Position numbers and translations under genes: made by a program. The notes under the pieces were generated by a model, which saw nothing but the letters and a program-made list of their open reading frames with translations, was not told where the DNA came from and ran no database searches. Below are positions 1-8,943 of a DNA stretch of 64,000 nt, in pieces. Numbering within the stretch: the stretch's first letter is position 1; the number at the start of each line of letters is the position of its first letter. Source of the stretch: Hymenobacter roseosalivarius DSM 11622 (GTDB lineage Bacteria > Bacteroidota > Bacteroidia > Cytophagales > Hymenobacteraceae); contig NZ_FWWW01000047.1 of NCBI RefSeq assembly GCF_900176135.1, positions 55,682-119,681 of the forward strand, given 5' to 3'.

Positions 1-1224
1 CTTAGGAACGCTAGCTGGGTCGTAAGCCGTTTGGTAGTGCCAGGGGCCGGAAAGCGGCATGGTTTGAGTGGCGGTTTTGAGGTAAAGCTCTTCGGGCTTG
101 CCCCAGATGCCGCCGCCGCCGCCGGTATCTACCACGCGCACTGTCAGCACGTTGCGGCCGGCGCGCACTGCCGCGGCCGGCACGGTATAGCGTCTGGGCT
201 GCGCGTAGCCATTGGTAGTGCCCACCAGTACACCGTTGAACCAGGTAGAGTCGCGGTCGTCGATTTGCGCGAGCGAAAGAGTAAGCGCCTGTCCGGCCGC
301 CGCTGCCGGCAATGTTACATCCTTGCGTAGCCAGACAATGCCGTCGAAGCTGCTGAGCTCGGGATGATCGGTTTGCCCTTCCCAAATGCCGGGTAGCTGC
401 ATCGTTGGCCAATTGGTAGCGGCATATGTCGGATCGGCCCAGGAGGGCTGCCCATGAAGTAGACCACGATCTTGCCCGGCGGGGCTTTTCTTCCAGGCAG
501 CTAGTGCGGCCTGATAATCTGCCTGCTGGCGCGCCGAACCCGCGCCGGACTCTAAAGCCGCGACCTGGGGGGAAAATTCCGGGAATTTACGCAGGGCTTG
601 TCCGCTGGTCCAGGCTTCGGCGGGCGTGCCGCCCCACTCGCTCGAAATCAGCCCAATAGGTACCTTGTATTGCTGATGCAAATCGCGCCCGAAAAAGTAT
701 GCTACGGCCGAAAAGTCCCCCACCGTCTGGGGGCCGCACACTTTCCAGCCTTTGCTATTGAAATCCGCCTGCGGGGTGGCTGCCGTGGCATCTTGCACGT
801 TGAGCAGACGAATACGAGGAAAATTTGCCTGGGCTATTTCCTGCTTAAAATTGACAACATTCTGTTGCAGAGGCCACTCCATGTTCGATTGACCGGAAGC
901 CAGCCATACGTCACCCAGCAGGATGTCTTTGATCTGAAGCGTGTTCTGGCCTTTGATGGTCATCTCGTAAGGCCCGCCCGCTGGCTGCGCGGGCAGCGCC
1001 ACTGTCCATTTGCCCCCCGGCCCGCCCGTTTTGGCTGGGTAGCTTTTCCCCCGAAACGAAACCGTTACCGCTTCGCCGGCATCGGCCCACCCCCAGAGTT
1101 GCAGGAGCTTATCCCGCTGGAGCACCATGTGGTCGCCCACCAGCTTAGGCACACGCACGGTGGCTTGCACGGGGAGTTGCGTAAGGAAAGCCAATAGTAA
1201 GAGAGTGTATTTGATGCGCATCAT
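1..1224 (-). CDS. Sialate O-acetylesterase family protein (3' end beyond window)
   Basis: The minus-strand frame is open from the window edge to an ATG pair at 1222-1224/1219-1221, giving about 408 residues of a longer protein. An N-terminal signal peptide (hydrophobic LLLLAFL, ending near VQA) points to export. The SASA/SGNH nucleophile motif LASGQSNMEWPL lies near residues 109-119 with the catalytic Ser at about 113, and WGGTPAEAW follows, typical of the family. These esterases remove O-acetyl groups from sialic acid or, in plant-polysaccharide loci, from acetylated sugars. Next to GH43 genes the second role is more likely (inference). The residues after about 290 (beta-sandwich region, STWFNG) fit the family layout. 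The stop codon and catalytic Asp/His lie outside the window. Confidence 0.85.
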   Translation of the reverse strand, partial: MMRIKYTLLLLAFLTQLPVQATVRVPKLVGDHMVLQRDKLLQLWGWADAGEAVTVSFRGKSYPAKTGGPGGKWTVALPAQPAGGPYEMTIKGQNTLQIKDILLGDVWLASGQSNMEWPLQQNVVNFKQEIAQANFPRIRLLNVQDATAATPQADFNSKGWKVCGPQTVGDFSAVAYFFGRDLHQQYKVPIGLISSEWGGTPAEAWTSGQALRKFPEFSPQVAALESGAGSARQQADYQAALAAWKKSPAGQDRGLLHGQPSWADPTYAATNWPTMQLPGIWEGQTDHPELSSFDGIVWLRKDVTLPAAAAGQALTLSLAQIDDRDSTWFNGVLVGTTNGYAQPRRYTVPAAAVRAGRNVLTVRVVDTGGGGGIWGKPEELYLKTATQTMPLSGPWHYQTAYDPASVPK

Positions 1225-1292
1225 AAACAGTAATACTTAGCGTTAGCGTAAGAGAACAACTCTCTGAAAGTCAGTACATTCTTTAAAAGGCA

Positions 1293-1510
1293 GTCATGCA
1301 GAGCATACCGCGCATGAAGCGGCGACGAAGCATCTGGCTCGCGGACGCTAGGTTACTATTGTGATGCTAAGGCAGCGAAGCATTTCTCCTGCTTCGTTGA
1401 GATTAGTCAGCAGTAGAGATGCTTCGACAGGCGGACGCTAGATCCAGCACGACCGCCTTTTATATAGCAACGAAGCGAGCGAGATGCTTCGGCTACGCCT
1501 CTGCATGACG
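1293..1510. repeat. Palindromic GTCATGCAGAGC repeat, long rearranged copy
   Basis: This 311-bp gap between two minus-strand genes is almost filled by a composite copy of a repeat also found at 27601-27728 and 36238-36336. It opens with GTCATGCAGAGC at 1293, contains AAGCGGCGACGAAGCATCT, and closes with CTCTGCATGAC at about 1500. Inside, the word GGACGCTAG occurs twice and GATGCTTCG/CGAAGCAT words alternate in orientation, as if one palindrome had inserted into another. No coding capacity is evident. Confidence 0.7.
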
Positions 1511-1535
1511 TGCTGGGGGCTTTTCCTTAAACTAT

Positions 1536-2654
1536 TTACGTCAGGCGGGGCTGGGGCGTGTAGGTGGGGCCCTGGCAGCGGGGGCCTTCGGGTGTCCAGA
1601 GGAGAGGGTCGATACACAGTTGGCGCTCCTTCATGCCTTCGTCCCAGGCATGATACACGAGTACTTCGGTTTTACCGTCGGGGCTCATGGCGTGGGAGTG
1701 ATGGCCGGGGCCGCGCACTTTACCAGGTACTGAGTGGAGCACACGGGCACCTTTCTCGGCTCCGGCATCGGAGTAGGGGCCGAGGATAGAATCAGCCACC
1801 ACAAAATCGACGCCGTAGCGGTCAGTCAGGAAATTAGCGCCGCTGTAAAAGCAGTAGTATTTGCCTTCGTGCTTGCGCATAAATGGCCCCTCCAGCGTGT
1901 GCCACTGCGCAAATACGCGGTTGTCGTAGATGGGCATGCGGCGGTTGGCCTCAAACAACGTCCAGGGGTGGCGGGCCCGCATGACGGTGCGGCTTGCGTT
2001 GGCCAGCTTCGTCATGTCCGCAAGCCGATCTACCACGAGGCCGGTGCCCGGAAAATAGCCGTCATTGGTGTCCGTAAAGTCGCGGGCGTAGAAGATGTAC
2101 CACGAGCCATCAGTATCCTGAAAGGGATGAGCATCAATGGTAAACTTGCTTTCCGGCACATCCAGCAGCGCTACTTCCTGATACGGGCCGGCTGGCGTGT
2201 CGCTGGTGGCTACGTGCAGGCGGTGGCCCACATTGGCGTTGATGGCACCGCCACCCCTGGAGTAGTACATGTAGAACTTCCCATTGACAAACACCACTTC
2301 CGGGGCCCAAAAATCGGCTCCTTCGGAGCCGGCCGGGGGCGTAAGCGCGCCGCCAGCTTCCTCCCAGTCATAGAGGTTTTTCGACGTCAGAATCGAGAAA
2401 ATACGCCCATCCTTTTTCTGGCTCTGGCCAGTGGTAGCGAAGGCATAATATGTGCCCTCGTGCCGCAGCACGAACGGATCGGGAAACTGGCCGGCGTACA
2501 CGGGATTGGTATAGGTGGCGCTGCTCTTGCCGCCGTCAGTAGCCGTTTCCGCGTTGGGGCTGGTGCGGGATGTACAGTAGGGCAACATGGCAAGCGAACC
2601 CAGACCCAGAGTGGTGCGCTGAAGAAATTTGCGACGGGAGGAGGAAAGCGACAT
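1536..2654 (-). CDS. Glycoside hydrolase family 43 lipoprotein with twin-arginine signal
   Basis: The start is placed at the ATG at 2652-2654, because the protein then begins with a twin-arginine signal (SSSRRKFLQRT) and a lipobox-like LPYC; an upstream in-frame ATG would bury it. Length is about 372 residues. The five-bladed propeller of GH43 is recognisable: FPDPF (Asp base), DFWAPEV, KFTIDAHPF (second Asp) and HTLEGPF (Glu acid). Family activities are alpha-L-arabinofuranosidase, arabinanase or beta-xylosidase on plant arabinans and arabinoxylans; the exact substrate cannot be read from sequence. It is divergent from the GH43 gene at 2864. A LacI-type palindrome sits 40 bp upstream of its start, so repression by a LacI-family protein is likely. 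Confidence 0.9.
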   Translation of the reverse strand: MSLSSSRRKFLQRTTLGLGSLAMLPYCTSRTSPNAETATDGGKSSATYTNPVYAGQFPDPFVLRHEGTYYAFATTGQSQKKDGRIFSILTSKNLYDWEEAGGALTPPAGSEGADFWAPEVVFVNGKFYMYYSRGGGAINANVGHRLHVATSDTPAGPYQEVALLDVPESKFTIDAHPFQDTDGSWYIFYARDFTDTNDGYFPGTGLVVDRLADMTKLANASRTVMRARHPWTLFEANRRMPIYDNRVFAQWHTLEGPFMRKHEGKYYCFYSGANFLTDRYGVDFVVADSILGPYSDAGAEKGARVLHSVPGKVRGPGHHSHAMSPDGKTEVLVYHAWDEGMKERQLCIDPLLWTPEGPRCQGPTYTPQPRLT

Positions 2655-2693
2655 GTAAGGCGATAAAAGTGAGATATCTGGAGTGGGAGGTGA

Positions 2694-2707
2694 TGCAAAC
2701 GTTTGCA
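2694..2707. promoter_or_regulatory. LacI-family operator candidate
   Basis: TGCAAACGTTTGCA is a perfect 14-bp palindrome with the central CpG typical of LacI/GalR and catabolite-repression operators. It lies in the divergent region between two GH43 genes and shares its GCAAACG-nTTGC core with the sites before galK (13560) and susC (14114). No LacI-family gene is present in the window. Confidence 0.75.
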
Positions 2708-2863
2708 CAATATAATAATCTGCCATAGATTGCTCTAAGTCGGTGTCCAAAGTTATCTGGGCAATTTCCTGTTCAGCAAAGGAAAGCGACCATGACAAAT
2801 TCTGAACGACGACTCCTGCGAAGCATCTAAAGCTTGTGCGTGTCATTTGATTCCCTGCGTTGC

Positions 2864-3913
2864 ATGAGTTCCAAACAGCGATTTCTGCTACTATTCCTGC
2901 TTATAGGTCTGACGTTCAATAGTCAGGCCCAGGTAGCAGCGACCTTTACCAACCCGCTCCTGCCCGCCGGTGCCGATCCGTGGAGCATTTACAAGGACGG
3001 GTATTACTACTATACCCACACCACGGGCCGCAACATCACGCTCTGGAAAACCAAGTCGTTGAGCCAGCTGAAAAAAGCCCCTCAGAAGGTGGTCTGGACG
3101 CCACCCGCTACGGGGCCTAACTCGAAAGATATCTGGGCGCCGGAGCTGCACTTTCTGGGGGGCAAATGGTACCTCTATTACGCCGCTGATGCGGGCACCA
3201 ACCAGACGCACCGGCTCTGGGTGCTGGAGAATTCGTCGCCCGATCCGATGCAGGGCACCTGGGTAGACAAGGGCAAAATCTCGGACCCAGCTGATAAGTG
3301 GGCCATCGATGGCTCGGTCTTCGACCACGATGGGCAGCTTTATTTCGTGTGGTCGGGGTGGGACGGGGACGTGAATGGCCGCCAGGAAATCTATATCGCC
3401 AAAATGAAGAATCCCTGGACCATCGAAGGGGAGCGGCATAAGCTTTCGACGCCCGTGTTTCATTGGGAGCGCAACGGCGACCTTACTACCCCGAACGACC
3501 CGCCGCACGTCGATGTAAACGAAGGTCCGCAGCTGTTGCGGCGTGGCCAGAAAGTGCACTTGATTTATTCGGCCAGCGGCTGCTGGACTGATACGTACGC
3601 CCTGGGTATGCTCAGCGCCTCCGCTACCAGCAACCTGCTGCTGCCCGGCTCGTGGACTAAAACGACGGTGCCGGTTTTTCAGCAGATGCCCGCTGGTGGG
3701 GTGTATGCGCCCGGCCACAACTCCTTTTTCAAATCGCCGGATGGCACCGAAGACTGGATTCTGTACCACGCCAACGACGAGCCGGGGCAGGGCTGCGGCC
3801 GTTTTCGGACGCCCCGTGCCCAGAAGTTTACCTGGAACGCGGATGATACCCCCAACTTCGGGCAGCCCCTTCCGACCAACACACTCTTGCCGAAGCCTGC
3901 AGGCGAAAAGTGA
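2864..3913 (+). CDS. Glycoside hydrolase family 43 protein
   Basis: The ATG at 2864 gives a clear signal peptide (KQRFLLLFLLIGLTFNSQAQ) and about 349 residues; an upstream in-frame ATG at 2834 would add ten residues before it. GH43 landmarks are GADPW (Asp base, near residue 38), DIWAPEL, WAIDGSVFD (second Asp) and VNEGPQLL (Glu acid), with APGHNSFF near the C-terminus. It is closely similar in layout to the GH43 at 19036: both read NPLLP-G-DPW, share an R-LWKT motif and end in a QGCG/PR-QKF segment. They are paralogues, probably alpha-L-arabinofuranosidases or arabinanases acting outside the inner membrane. The GH5-like gene follows 56 nt downstream in the same orientation, probably co-transcribed. 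Confidence 0.9.
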   Translation: MSSKQRFLLLFLLIGLTFNSQAQVAATFTNPLLPAGADPWSIYKDGYYYYTHTTGRNITLWKTKSLSQLKKAPQKVVWTPPATGPNSKDIWAPELHFLGGKWYLYYAADAGTNQTHRLWVLENSSPDPMQGTWVDKGKISDPADKWAIDGSVFDHDGQLYFVWSGWDGDVNGRQEIYIAKMKNPWTIEGERHKLSTPVFHWERNGDLTTPNDPPHVDVNEGPQLLRRGQKVHLIYSASGCWTDTYALGMLSASATSNLLLPGSWTKTTVPVFQQMPAGGVYAPGHNSFFKSPDGTEDWILYHANDEPGQGCGRFRTPRAQKFTWNADDTPNFGQPLPTNTLLPKPAGEK

Positions 3914-3969
3914 AAACGCCTGCCACTCCTGCTAACTACAGCCTTATTCCATTCGAAAATTTTACGCGC

Positions 3970-5094
3970 ATGAAGAAAGTATTGCTATTTGTCCTGCTAC
4001 TATTGCTGGCTGCTCCCGGCGTTCAAGTACAGGCTCAAAGTCGAAAAGCAAAAGTGGCCAAAGCCGCTGTTGGCACGCGCTGGACGCCCGAGAAGGCTAA
4101 TGCCTGGTATAAAGCGCACGACTGGCTGTCGGGGGCCAATTTTACCCCCAGCACGGCCATCAACCAGCTTGAGATGTGGCAGGCGGCCACCTTCGACCCC
4201 GCCACCATTGATAAAGAACTGGGTTACGCGGAGGGCATTGGCTTCAACACCATGCGCGTGTTTTTGCATCACCTGGCCTGGGAGCAAGACCCTAAAGGCT
4301 TCAAGCAGCGCATGGGCCAGTACCTCGACATCGCCGATAAGCACCATATCCAGACCATGTTCGTGTTCTTCGACGATTGCTGGAACAAAGATTACAAAGC
4401 TGGCCCCCAGCCCGCGCCCAAGCCCGGCATTCACAACTCGGGGTGGGTGCAGGACCCCGGCGACCCGGCCTCCAAAGACTCCACCCAGTTTCCGGCTTTG
4501 CAGAAATACGTGACCGACGTGATGACCCATTTCAAGAACGACAAGCGCATTCTGCTCTGGGACTTATATAACGAGCCCGGCAACGGAGGCAAGCGCGAAA
4601 CGTCGCTGCCTTTGGTGCGCAACGTGTTTAGCTGGGCCCGCGCCGTGAATCCCGATCAGCCGCTCAGCGTGGGTTTGTGGGCCTGGGATTTTGAGAAGCT
4701 AAATGCTTTTCAGGCGCTGAATTCGGACATTATCACCTATCACTGCTACGACGACACGCCCGCCCACCAGCGCATCCTCGAGCTGCTGGAAACCCACGGT
4801 CGGCCGCTGATCTGCACCGAGTACATGGCGCGCATTCGCAACAGCAAGTTTGCCAATATTATGCCCCTGCTGAAAAAGCAGAACGTGGGTGCCATCAACT
4901 GGGGCCTGGTAGCGGGCAAAACCAACACGAAATATCAGTGGGATACGCCCCTGACCGACGGCAGCGAGCCCATCGAGTGGTTTCACGAAGTATTCAACCC
5001 CGATGGCACGCCCTACCGCCCGGACGAAACGAGCCTGATCAAACGATTGAATGCCGAAAAACCTGACGAGGCCATTAAAGCAGCGCTGAAGTAA
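3970..5094 (+). CDS. GH5-like secreted glycoside hydrolase
   Basis: The start at 3970 is chosen because it places a signal peptide (MKKVLLFVLLLLLAAPG) at the N-terminus; the open frame runs 60 nt further upstream. The mature protein has the (beta/alpha)8 clan-A pattern: LLWDLYNEPGNGG carries the acid/base Glu and LICTEYMAR the nucleophile Glu, and TMRVFLHH and WGLVAGK resemble strand-end motifs of GH5-type enzymes. Homologues are usually annotated as 1,4-beta-xylanase or cellulase-like enzymes; substrate is uncertain. It follows the GH43 gene directly, suggesting the pair trims one hemicellulose or arabinan side-chain substrate (inference). Confidence 0.8.
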   Translation: MKKVLLFVLLLLLAAPGVQVQAQSRKAKVAKAAVGTRWTPEKANAWYKAHDWLSGANFTPSTAINQLEMWQAATFDPATIDKELGYAEGIGFNTMRVFLHHLAWEQDPKGFKQRMGQYLDIADKHHIQTMFVFFDDCWNKDYKAGPQPAPKPGIHNSGWVQDPGDPASKDSTQFPALQKYVTDVMTHFKNDKRILLWDLYNEPGNGGKRETSLPLVRNVFSWARAVNPDQPLSVGLWAWDFEKLNAFQALNSDIITYHCYDDTPAHQRILELLETHGRPLICTEYMARIRNSKFANIMPLLKKQNVGAINWGLVAGKTNTKYQWDTPLTDGSEPIEWFHEVFNPDGTPYRPDETSLIKRLNAEKPDEAIKAALK

Positions 5095-5190
5095 ATAGCT
5101 GGCCACCGGAAACGTTGGTGCTTTTTCCGCTGCCACTACGTGTTTTTTTGCAGGTAATCAGACGGATATCGGACTCCGGGCAGCGGGGCG

Positions 5191-6060
5191 CTACCATTCC
5201 CAGGCTACCCCAAACGTGTACTGGTTGCCGGAGTATACGTTGCGCAGCCGGCCGAAGCCGGCGGCCCAGTCGGCGGTGGCGGAGAAGTTTTTGGTGAGGG
5301 CGTAGCTCGCGCCCAGCCCGGCCGTGGAGTAAGCCACGCCTTCGCCCAGGCCAATGGCTCCAAACCTGGTCAGGTCGGGCGGGCGCACGTTGCCGAGGGT
5401 ACGGCCGGTGGCGGTGAGCCAGAGCTTGCCGAGTAGCTGATAGCCGACCTGCGCGCCGTAACTGTATTGATCGGTGAAGCCGCCGGTGCGCTTGTTGTAG
5501 CCCGCGCTGAGGGTGAAGTAGGCGGGCAGCCGGCCTAGGGTGTGCGAGAGGGCCGCGCGGGTCCACACGTTCCATTCCCCGTCGCCGGTGGGCAGGCGCA
5601 GGAAGATGCTCGGGTCGGTGCGGTCCTGGCCAAATACGTTGGGGTTGCCCAGGGGCGCTTCGGCCGCCACGCTCACGGCCAGGGGCCACGAGCCGGTGAG
5701 CAGGCCGTAGCGCAGCCCAAGCTCGGGGTCGCCGACGCCGCGGCCGGGCGTGAGGCCGGGGAAGGCCGCGCGGCGGTAAAACGGAAAGCTCAGCGTGGCT
5801 TCCAGGCGGTCGGTCAGGCCATACTCGCCGTAAAAGCTGTATACCTGCTGCCGAAACCGCGCCGTTTCGATGGTGCCGCCCGTGAGCGGATGGTAGCGGT
5901 TGGTGCTGACCGTGGTGAGGCCCACCTTCGCGTAGCCGTGCTGCTTTTTGCGGGTCCAGCCGCCGCCGGCCAGGGCGGGCGGGGCGGCGAGCAGCCACCC
6001 CGCCACGCCCAGCAGCAGCCAGGAGCGGCAGCAGGCCGGCAATAGCGGGGTCCGGTTCAT
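5191..6060 (-). CDS. Outer-membrane beta-barrel protein of unknown function
   Basis: 289 residues with a signal peptide ending near ALA (residue 31). Alternating aromatic and polar strands follow (YAKVGLTT, VYSFYGEYGL, LEATLSFPFY, FTLSAGYN), and the last strand ends in YTFGVAWEW, an aromatic C-terminus typical of outer-membrane barrels. No specific family is recognised; it resembles the loosely defined transporter/phenol-degradation barrel group. Its ATG lies only 2 nt after the stop of the DM13 lipoprotein gene, so translation is probably coupled. Codon use is very GC-rich compared with the GH genes to the left. It is the last gene of the DUF1223-DM13-barrel operon. Confidence 0.6.
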   Translation of the reverse strand: MNRTPLLPACCRSWLLLGVAGWLLAAPPALAGGGWTRKKQHGYAKVGLTTVSTNRYHPLTGGTIETARFRQQVYSFYGEYGLTDRLEATLSFPFYRRAAFPGLTPGRGVGDPELGLRYGLLTGSWPLAVSVAAEAPLGNPNVFGQDRTDPSIFLRLPTGDGEWNVWTRAALSHTLGRLPAYFTLSAGYNKRTGGFTDQYSYGAQVGYQLLGKLWLTATGRTLGNVRPPDLTRFGAIGLGEGVAYSTAGLGASYALTKNFSATADWAAGFGRLRNVYSGNQYTFGVAWEW

Positions 6061-6062
6061 CG

Positions 6063-6554
6063 CTATTGCAGCAGGGCCGCGCCGAAGTTGTACTGGGCCG
6101 GGTCGCAGTGAATAATGACGTGCGTGAAGCCGGCCGCGCTGCCCGGAATGACCAGCGTCTGCGCCCCATCGCGGGTGATGGTGCCCAGGCGCACCACGCT
6201 GCCAGGGTCGGCGGCCCGCTGCACCCGGATCAGGGCGCTCGACTTAGCCAGATACACGCCCAAGGAGCCGGTGTGAAAATCGGTGCGGAAATCGGCGTTG
6301 AAGCGCACGGATTCAATGCCGTCCGCGTCGCGCTCAACAGCCAAAGTGCCGCCGCTGGGCACGCCGCCCTGGGGCAGCATGGTGCCCGTGCGCAGCGTGA
6401 GGGCCGGGCCGGGCGCAGCAGCGGGCGGCGCGGGTGGCGCGGGTGCGGCGGCGGTCATTGGCGCGGGCGGATCCATGGCCTCTTTGTTGCAGGCGGAGAG
6501 CCCCAGGGTCAGGGCAGCTACGACGAGGGCAGCCGGACGAGAGAAGTGGCGCAT
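6063..6554 (-). CDS. DM13-domain lipoprotein
   Basis: The start at 6552-6554 yields a lipoprotein signal with lipobox LSAC near residue 25, a Pro/Ala-rich linker (residues 30-50), then one DM13-type domain: LRTGTMLPQGGVPSGGTLAVE, VRFNADFRTDFHTGSLGVYL and VVIPG-like strands to the C-terminus. The residue total is 163. DM13 is a small beta fold proposed to act in extracytoplasmic redox or electron transfer. The gene sits between a secreted thioredoxin-like DUF1223 gene upstream and a barrel gene 2 nt downstream, consistent with an envelope redox role (inference). The Cys is the lipid-anchor Cys; no redox Cys pair is visible. Confidence 0.75.
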   Translation of the reverse strand: MRHFSRPAALVVAALTLGLSACNKEAMDPPAPMTAAAPAPPAPPAAAPGPALTLRTGTMLPQGGVPSGGTLAVERDADGIESVRFNADFRTDFHTGSLGVYLAKSSALIRVQRAADPGSVVRLGTITRDGAQTLVIPGSAAGFTHVIIHCDPAQYNFGAALLQ

Positions 6555-6616
6555 AGGGTTGAGAAAGGAAGAGGCGGAAGTGAAAATTGCCCCCCGGCCC
6601 GCGTTGGCCGGCCGGC

Positions 6617-7423
6617 TTACTGGCGGGAGGTAAGATCCGGATTGTGCAGCGGCAGGCTGGCCACGCCCACGATGTGGCGCGACGCTTTTTCCTGCACCAG
6701 CACCACCGCCCGCAGGTTCTGGGCTTTCCATCGGGCTTCCAGGTGCAGGGGCGCGGTCGTTGTGAAGGTGCCGTTGGGGGCTATCGTACCTAGGGGCCGC
6801 AACGCCTGCACGACGGCGGCGTGGCGCAGCAGGCGGCCCGCGTTTTCACCCCGCCCCACCTGGCTCGACAAGCCCGTTTCGGTGAAAGCCAGCAGCACGT
6901 CGGCCGGTTGGGTAGCAGGGGGCAAATCGGTCACGCGTACGGCCAGAGTGCCAGCGGCCGTGCGCGTGACGCTTACCGTAGCGCGGGGGGCTTTTGCCGC
7001 CCGCACGATGGCCTCGGCCAGCTCCTGGCGCCGGCTGCCCACAAACTGATACTGTCCGTTCACTACGGCCTGGGGCGTGTACGAGCCCTCCCCGAACTGC
7101 TCGGCGTAGTCGCGCTGGCGCTGGGTGAACACGGGCGAGGAGAACGGATCCTGCCAGCCCAGACGATTCCAGTAGTCGACGTGCTGGCCTAGGGCAATGA
7201 CCTCCACGCCATTCAATGACTGGGCGGTTTCCAGCTCGCGCAGGGCCGCGTCGGCGGCGGGGCAGCTGGAGCAGCCCTCGGAGGTAAACAGCTCCACCAC
7301 GACCGGCACGCCCGGCGTGGCCGCGTTGGGCGCCGCGGGCAGATGAGCCGGGCGGGAGCTAAGCAGCACCGCGGCCGACGCGGCGGTCAGAAAAGGCAGA
7401 AGAGCCAGCGTGAAACGATTCAT
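6617..7423 (-). CDS. DUF1223 family secreted thioredoxin-like protein
   Basis: 268 residues with an N-terminal hydrophobic signal (LALLPFLTAASAAVLL). The DUF1223 hallmark VELFTSEGCSSCPAAD occurs near residues 43-58 with a CxxC pair, followed by HVDYWNRLGWQDPF and YTPQAVVNG, both strongly conserved in the family. The fold is thioredoxin-like and the protein is expected in the periplasm or outer surface; its substrate is unknown. It is the first gene of a minus-strand operon with the DM13 lipoprotein (62 nt downstream) and the barrel protein. The first TM-like segment may be anchor or cleaved signal. Confidence 0.85.
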   Translation of the reverse strand: MNRFTLALLPFLTAASAAVLLSSRPAHLPAAPNAATPGVPVVVELFTSEGCSSCPAADAALRELETAQSLNGVEVIALGQHVDYWNRLGWQDPFSSPVFTQRQRDYAEQFGEGSYTPQAVVNGQYQFVGSRRQELAEAIVRAAKAPRATVSVTRTAAGTLAVRVTDLPPATQPADVLLAFTETGLSSQVGRGENAGRLLRHAAVVQALRPLGTIAPNGTFTTTAPLHLEARWKAQNLRAVVLVQEKASRHIVGVASLPLHNPDLTSRQ

Positions 7424-7595
7424 GACAAGAGCTGAACGGGGAAACAGCAGTGTTTCAAGCGGCTAGACGCGCTGGGTGAGCAAACCTTACATCGATTCAG
7501 GAAAAAGATCCGCTGGTGAAGCCCCGCACGCGGCCGTAAGGAAATACGCGTGGCCGCGTCTGCCGGGCTGAGTTCCACCTTACCGCCGCGCCGCC

Positions 7596-8225
7596 ATGAG
7601 CCTGCTTCTGCCCACTTCCTCTTCTGTTTCTATCGGGCCGCCGGCTACTGCTCGTATCCGGCGCTGGGTGAGCCGCGGCCGGCTGCTGCTGGTGCGCTAC
7701 CGCCGTTCGTCGCCCGTGGTGGCTGCGGCTCCGTTGCTGTCGGCCGGCGCGGGGTGGGCAGGGCGGCTGCGGCAGGGGCTGGGGGTGGCGTTTATCCTGG
7801 GGTTTGTGCTGCTAACGTGGGTGCGCGCCGAGTCGCTGGCCCGAATGATGCCCCACCTGCTGGACCTGTTGCTGGGCGCGCTGGCCGGCCTCATCGGCAG
7901 CTCGCTGGGCCACTGGTTCAGGCTGCTGGGCGTACGGCCGGCGTCGGCCTGCACGGCCTCGCATACGCTCAAGCTGATCCAGATTGTGGGGGTTCCGCTG
8001 GGCTATGTGCTGCTGGGGGGCAATATGCTGCTGCTGCCCGTGCTGGGGGCCTCGCTGGCCGCCGCGCTGGTGCTGGTGGGTCGCCAGCTGGGGTGGTCGT
8101 GTGGGGCCCGCGGGGGGGCGGCTGCCGACCCGCCCCGCGACCGGTCGGACGGCGACCTCTGCCGGCCGGCTGTACTGCCTTTTCAGTGCGCGCGCGCCTT
8201 AAATGACGGGAATATTGATTTGTGA
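7596..8225 (+). CDS. Hypothetical membrane protein
   Basis: Of the overlapping open frames here this one gives a plausible protein. It is 209 residues with an N-terminal basic stretch, then hydrophobic segments near residues 63-79 (LGVAFILGFVLLTWV), 88-106 (LLDLLLGALAGLIGSSLG) and 128-160 (GVPLGYVLLGGNMLLLPVL and following), and a polar tail. The alternative frames are Ala/Gly/Arg-rich shadows. No family is recognised. It precedes the ECF sigma gene by about 80 nt in the same orientation. The tail after residue 165 looks non-conserved, so the true stop or start could differ. Confidence 0.45.
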   Translation: MSLLLPTSSSVSIGPPATARIRRWVSRGRLLLVRYRRSSPVVAAAPLLSAGAGWAGRLRQGLGVAFILGFVLLTWVRAESLARMMPHLLDLLLGALAGLIGSSLGHWFRLLGVRPASACTASHTLKLIQIVGVPLGYVLLGGNMLLLPVLGASLAAALVLVGRQLGWSCGARGGAAADPPRDRSDGDLCRPAVLPFQCARALNDGNIDL

Positions 8226-8307
8226 TACAATTGTGATGAGCTCGCTACATCGGGGCAGTACATTTATTGCCAGCTACTTACCGGGCCGTTCATCACTCCC
8301 TTTACTT

Positions 8308-8895
8308 ATGGCAATTACCCTGACCCGGCCCGAGCCGGCGCTGTGGCTGGAACGCTACGGCGACGAGCTGTACCGCTTCGCGCTGGGCCGCGTGGCCGAC
8401 CGAGCCTGCGCCGAGGAGCTGGTGCAGGAGACGCTGCTGAGCGCGCTCCAGGCCCTGGCTTCCTTTCGGGGCGAGTCGTCGGAGCGCACCTGGCTGTTTT
8501 TGATTCTGCGCCGCAAAATCATTGACCACTACCGCCACCAAGCCCGCCACCCCGAGGTGTCCCTGTCCCAGATTACGCCCGATGACTCCACGGAGGCCGA
8601 CTTTTTCGACCCCCAGGATGGGCACTGGCGGCAGCGGCAGTACCCCGCCGGCTGGCAAAGCGCCGACGGCGCGCTGGAGCAGCAGGAGCTGCACCAGACG
8701 CTGCGCGGCTGCCAGGATAAACTGCCCGCCCAGCACGCCGCCGTGTTCGTGCTGCGCTTCGTAGAAGAGCTGACGGCCGAGGAAATCTGTAAGGAACTGC
8801 GGCTGACCACGTCTAACTACTGGGTAATCATCCACCGGGCCAAGCTTCAGCTGCGCCGCTGCCTGGAAAATCACGGCCTGGGCCGCGTGGCCTGA
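8308..8895 (+). CDS. ECF-type sigma-70 family RNA polymerase sigma factor
   Basis: 195 residues starting at the ATG at 8308; an open extension further upstream carries no sigma homology. Region 2 is clear (YRFALGRVADRACAEELVQET and RTWLFLILRRKIIDHYR), and region 4 (LPAQHAAVFVLRFVEELTAEEI, then a helix-turn-helix ending in IIHRAKLQLRRC) contacts the -35 element. The spacer between them (residues about 85-125) is rich in Asp and Gln. It directs RNA polymerase to an envelope-stress regulon. The gene downstream encodes a small HxxxCxxC protein, its probable anti-sigma partner, followed by a Met-rich secreted protein and MsrA, which suggests an oxidant-responsive regulon (inference). Confidence 0.92.
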   Translation: MAITLTRPEPALWLERYGDELYRFALGRVADRACAEELVQETLLSALQALASFRGESSERTWLFLILRRKIIDHYRHQARHPEVSLSQITPDDSTEADFFDPQDGHWRQRQYPAGWQSADGALEQQELHQTLRGCQDKLPAQHAAVFVLRFVEELTAEEICKELRLTTSNYWVIIHRAKLQLRRCLENHGLGRVA

Positions 8896-8943
8896 TTTCC
8901 CGTCTCTCCGGCCTTCGTGGCCGCCCGCTTCCCGCCCGTACTC

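Noticed and set aside
1293..1510. CRISPR array
   Set aside because: Units are inverted rather than direct, of unequal length, and have no regular spacers; no cas genes nearby.
5100..5130. Terminator after the GH5-like gene
   Set aside because: Only a weak CACC/GGTG stem with a T-rich tail; not strong enough to call.
7550..8206. Alternative plus-strand frame over the putative membrane protein
   Set aside because: Ala/Gly/Arg-rich and lacks hydrophobic segments; the frame at 7596 gives a more plausible protein.
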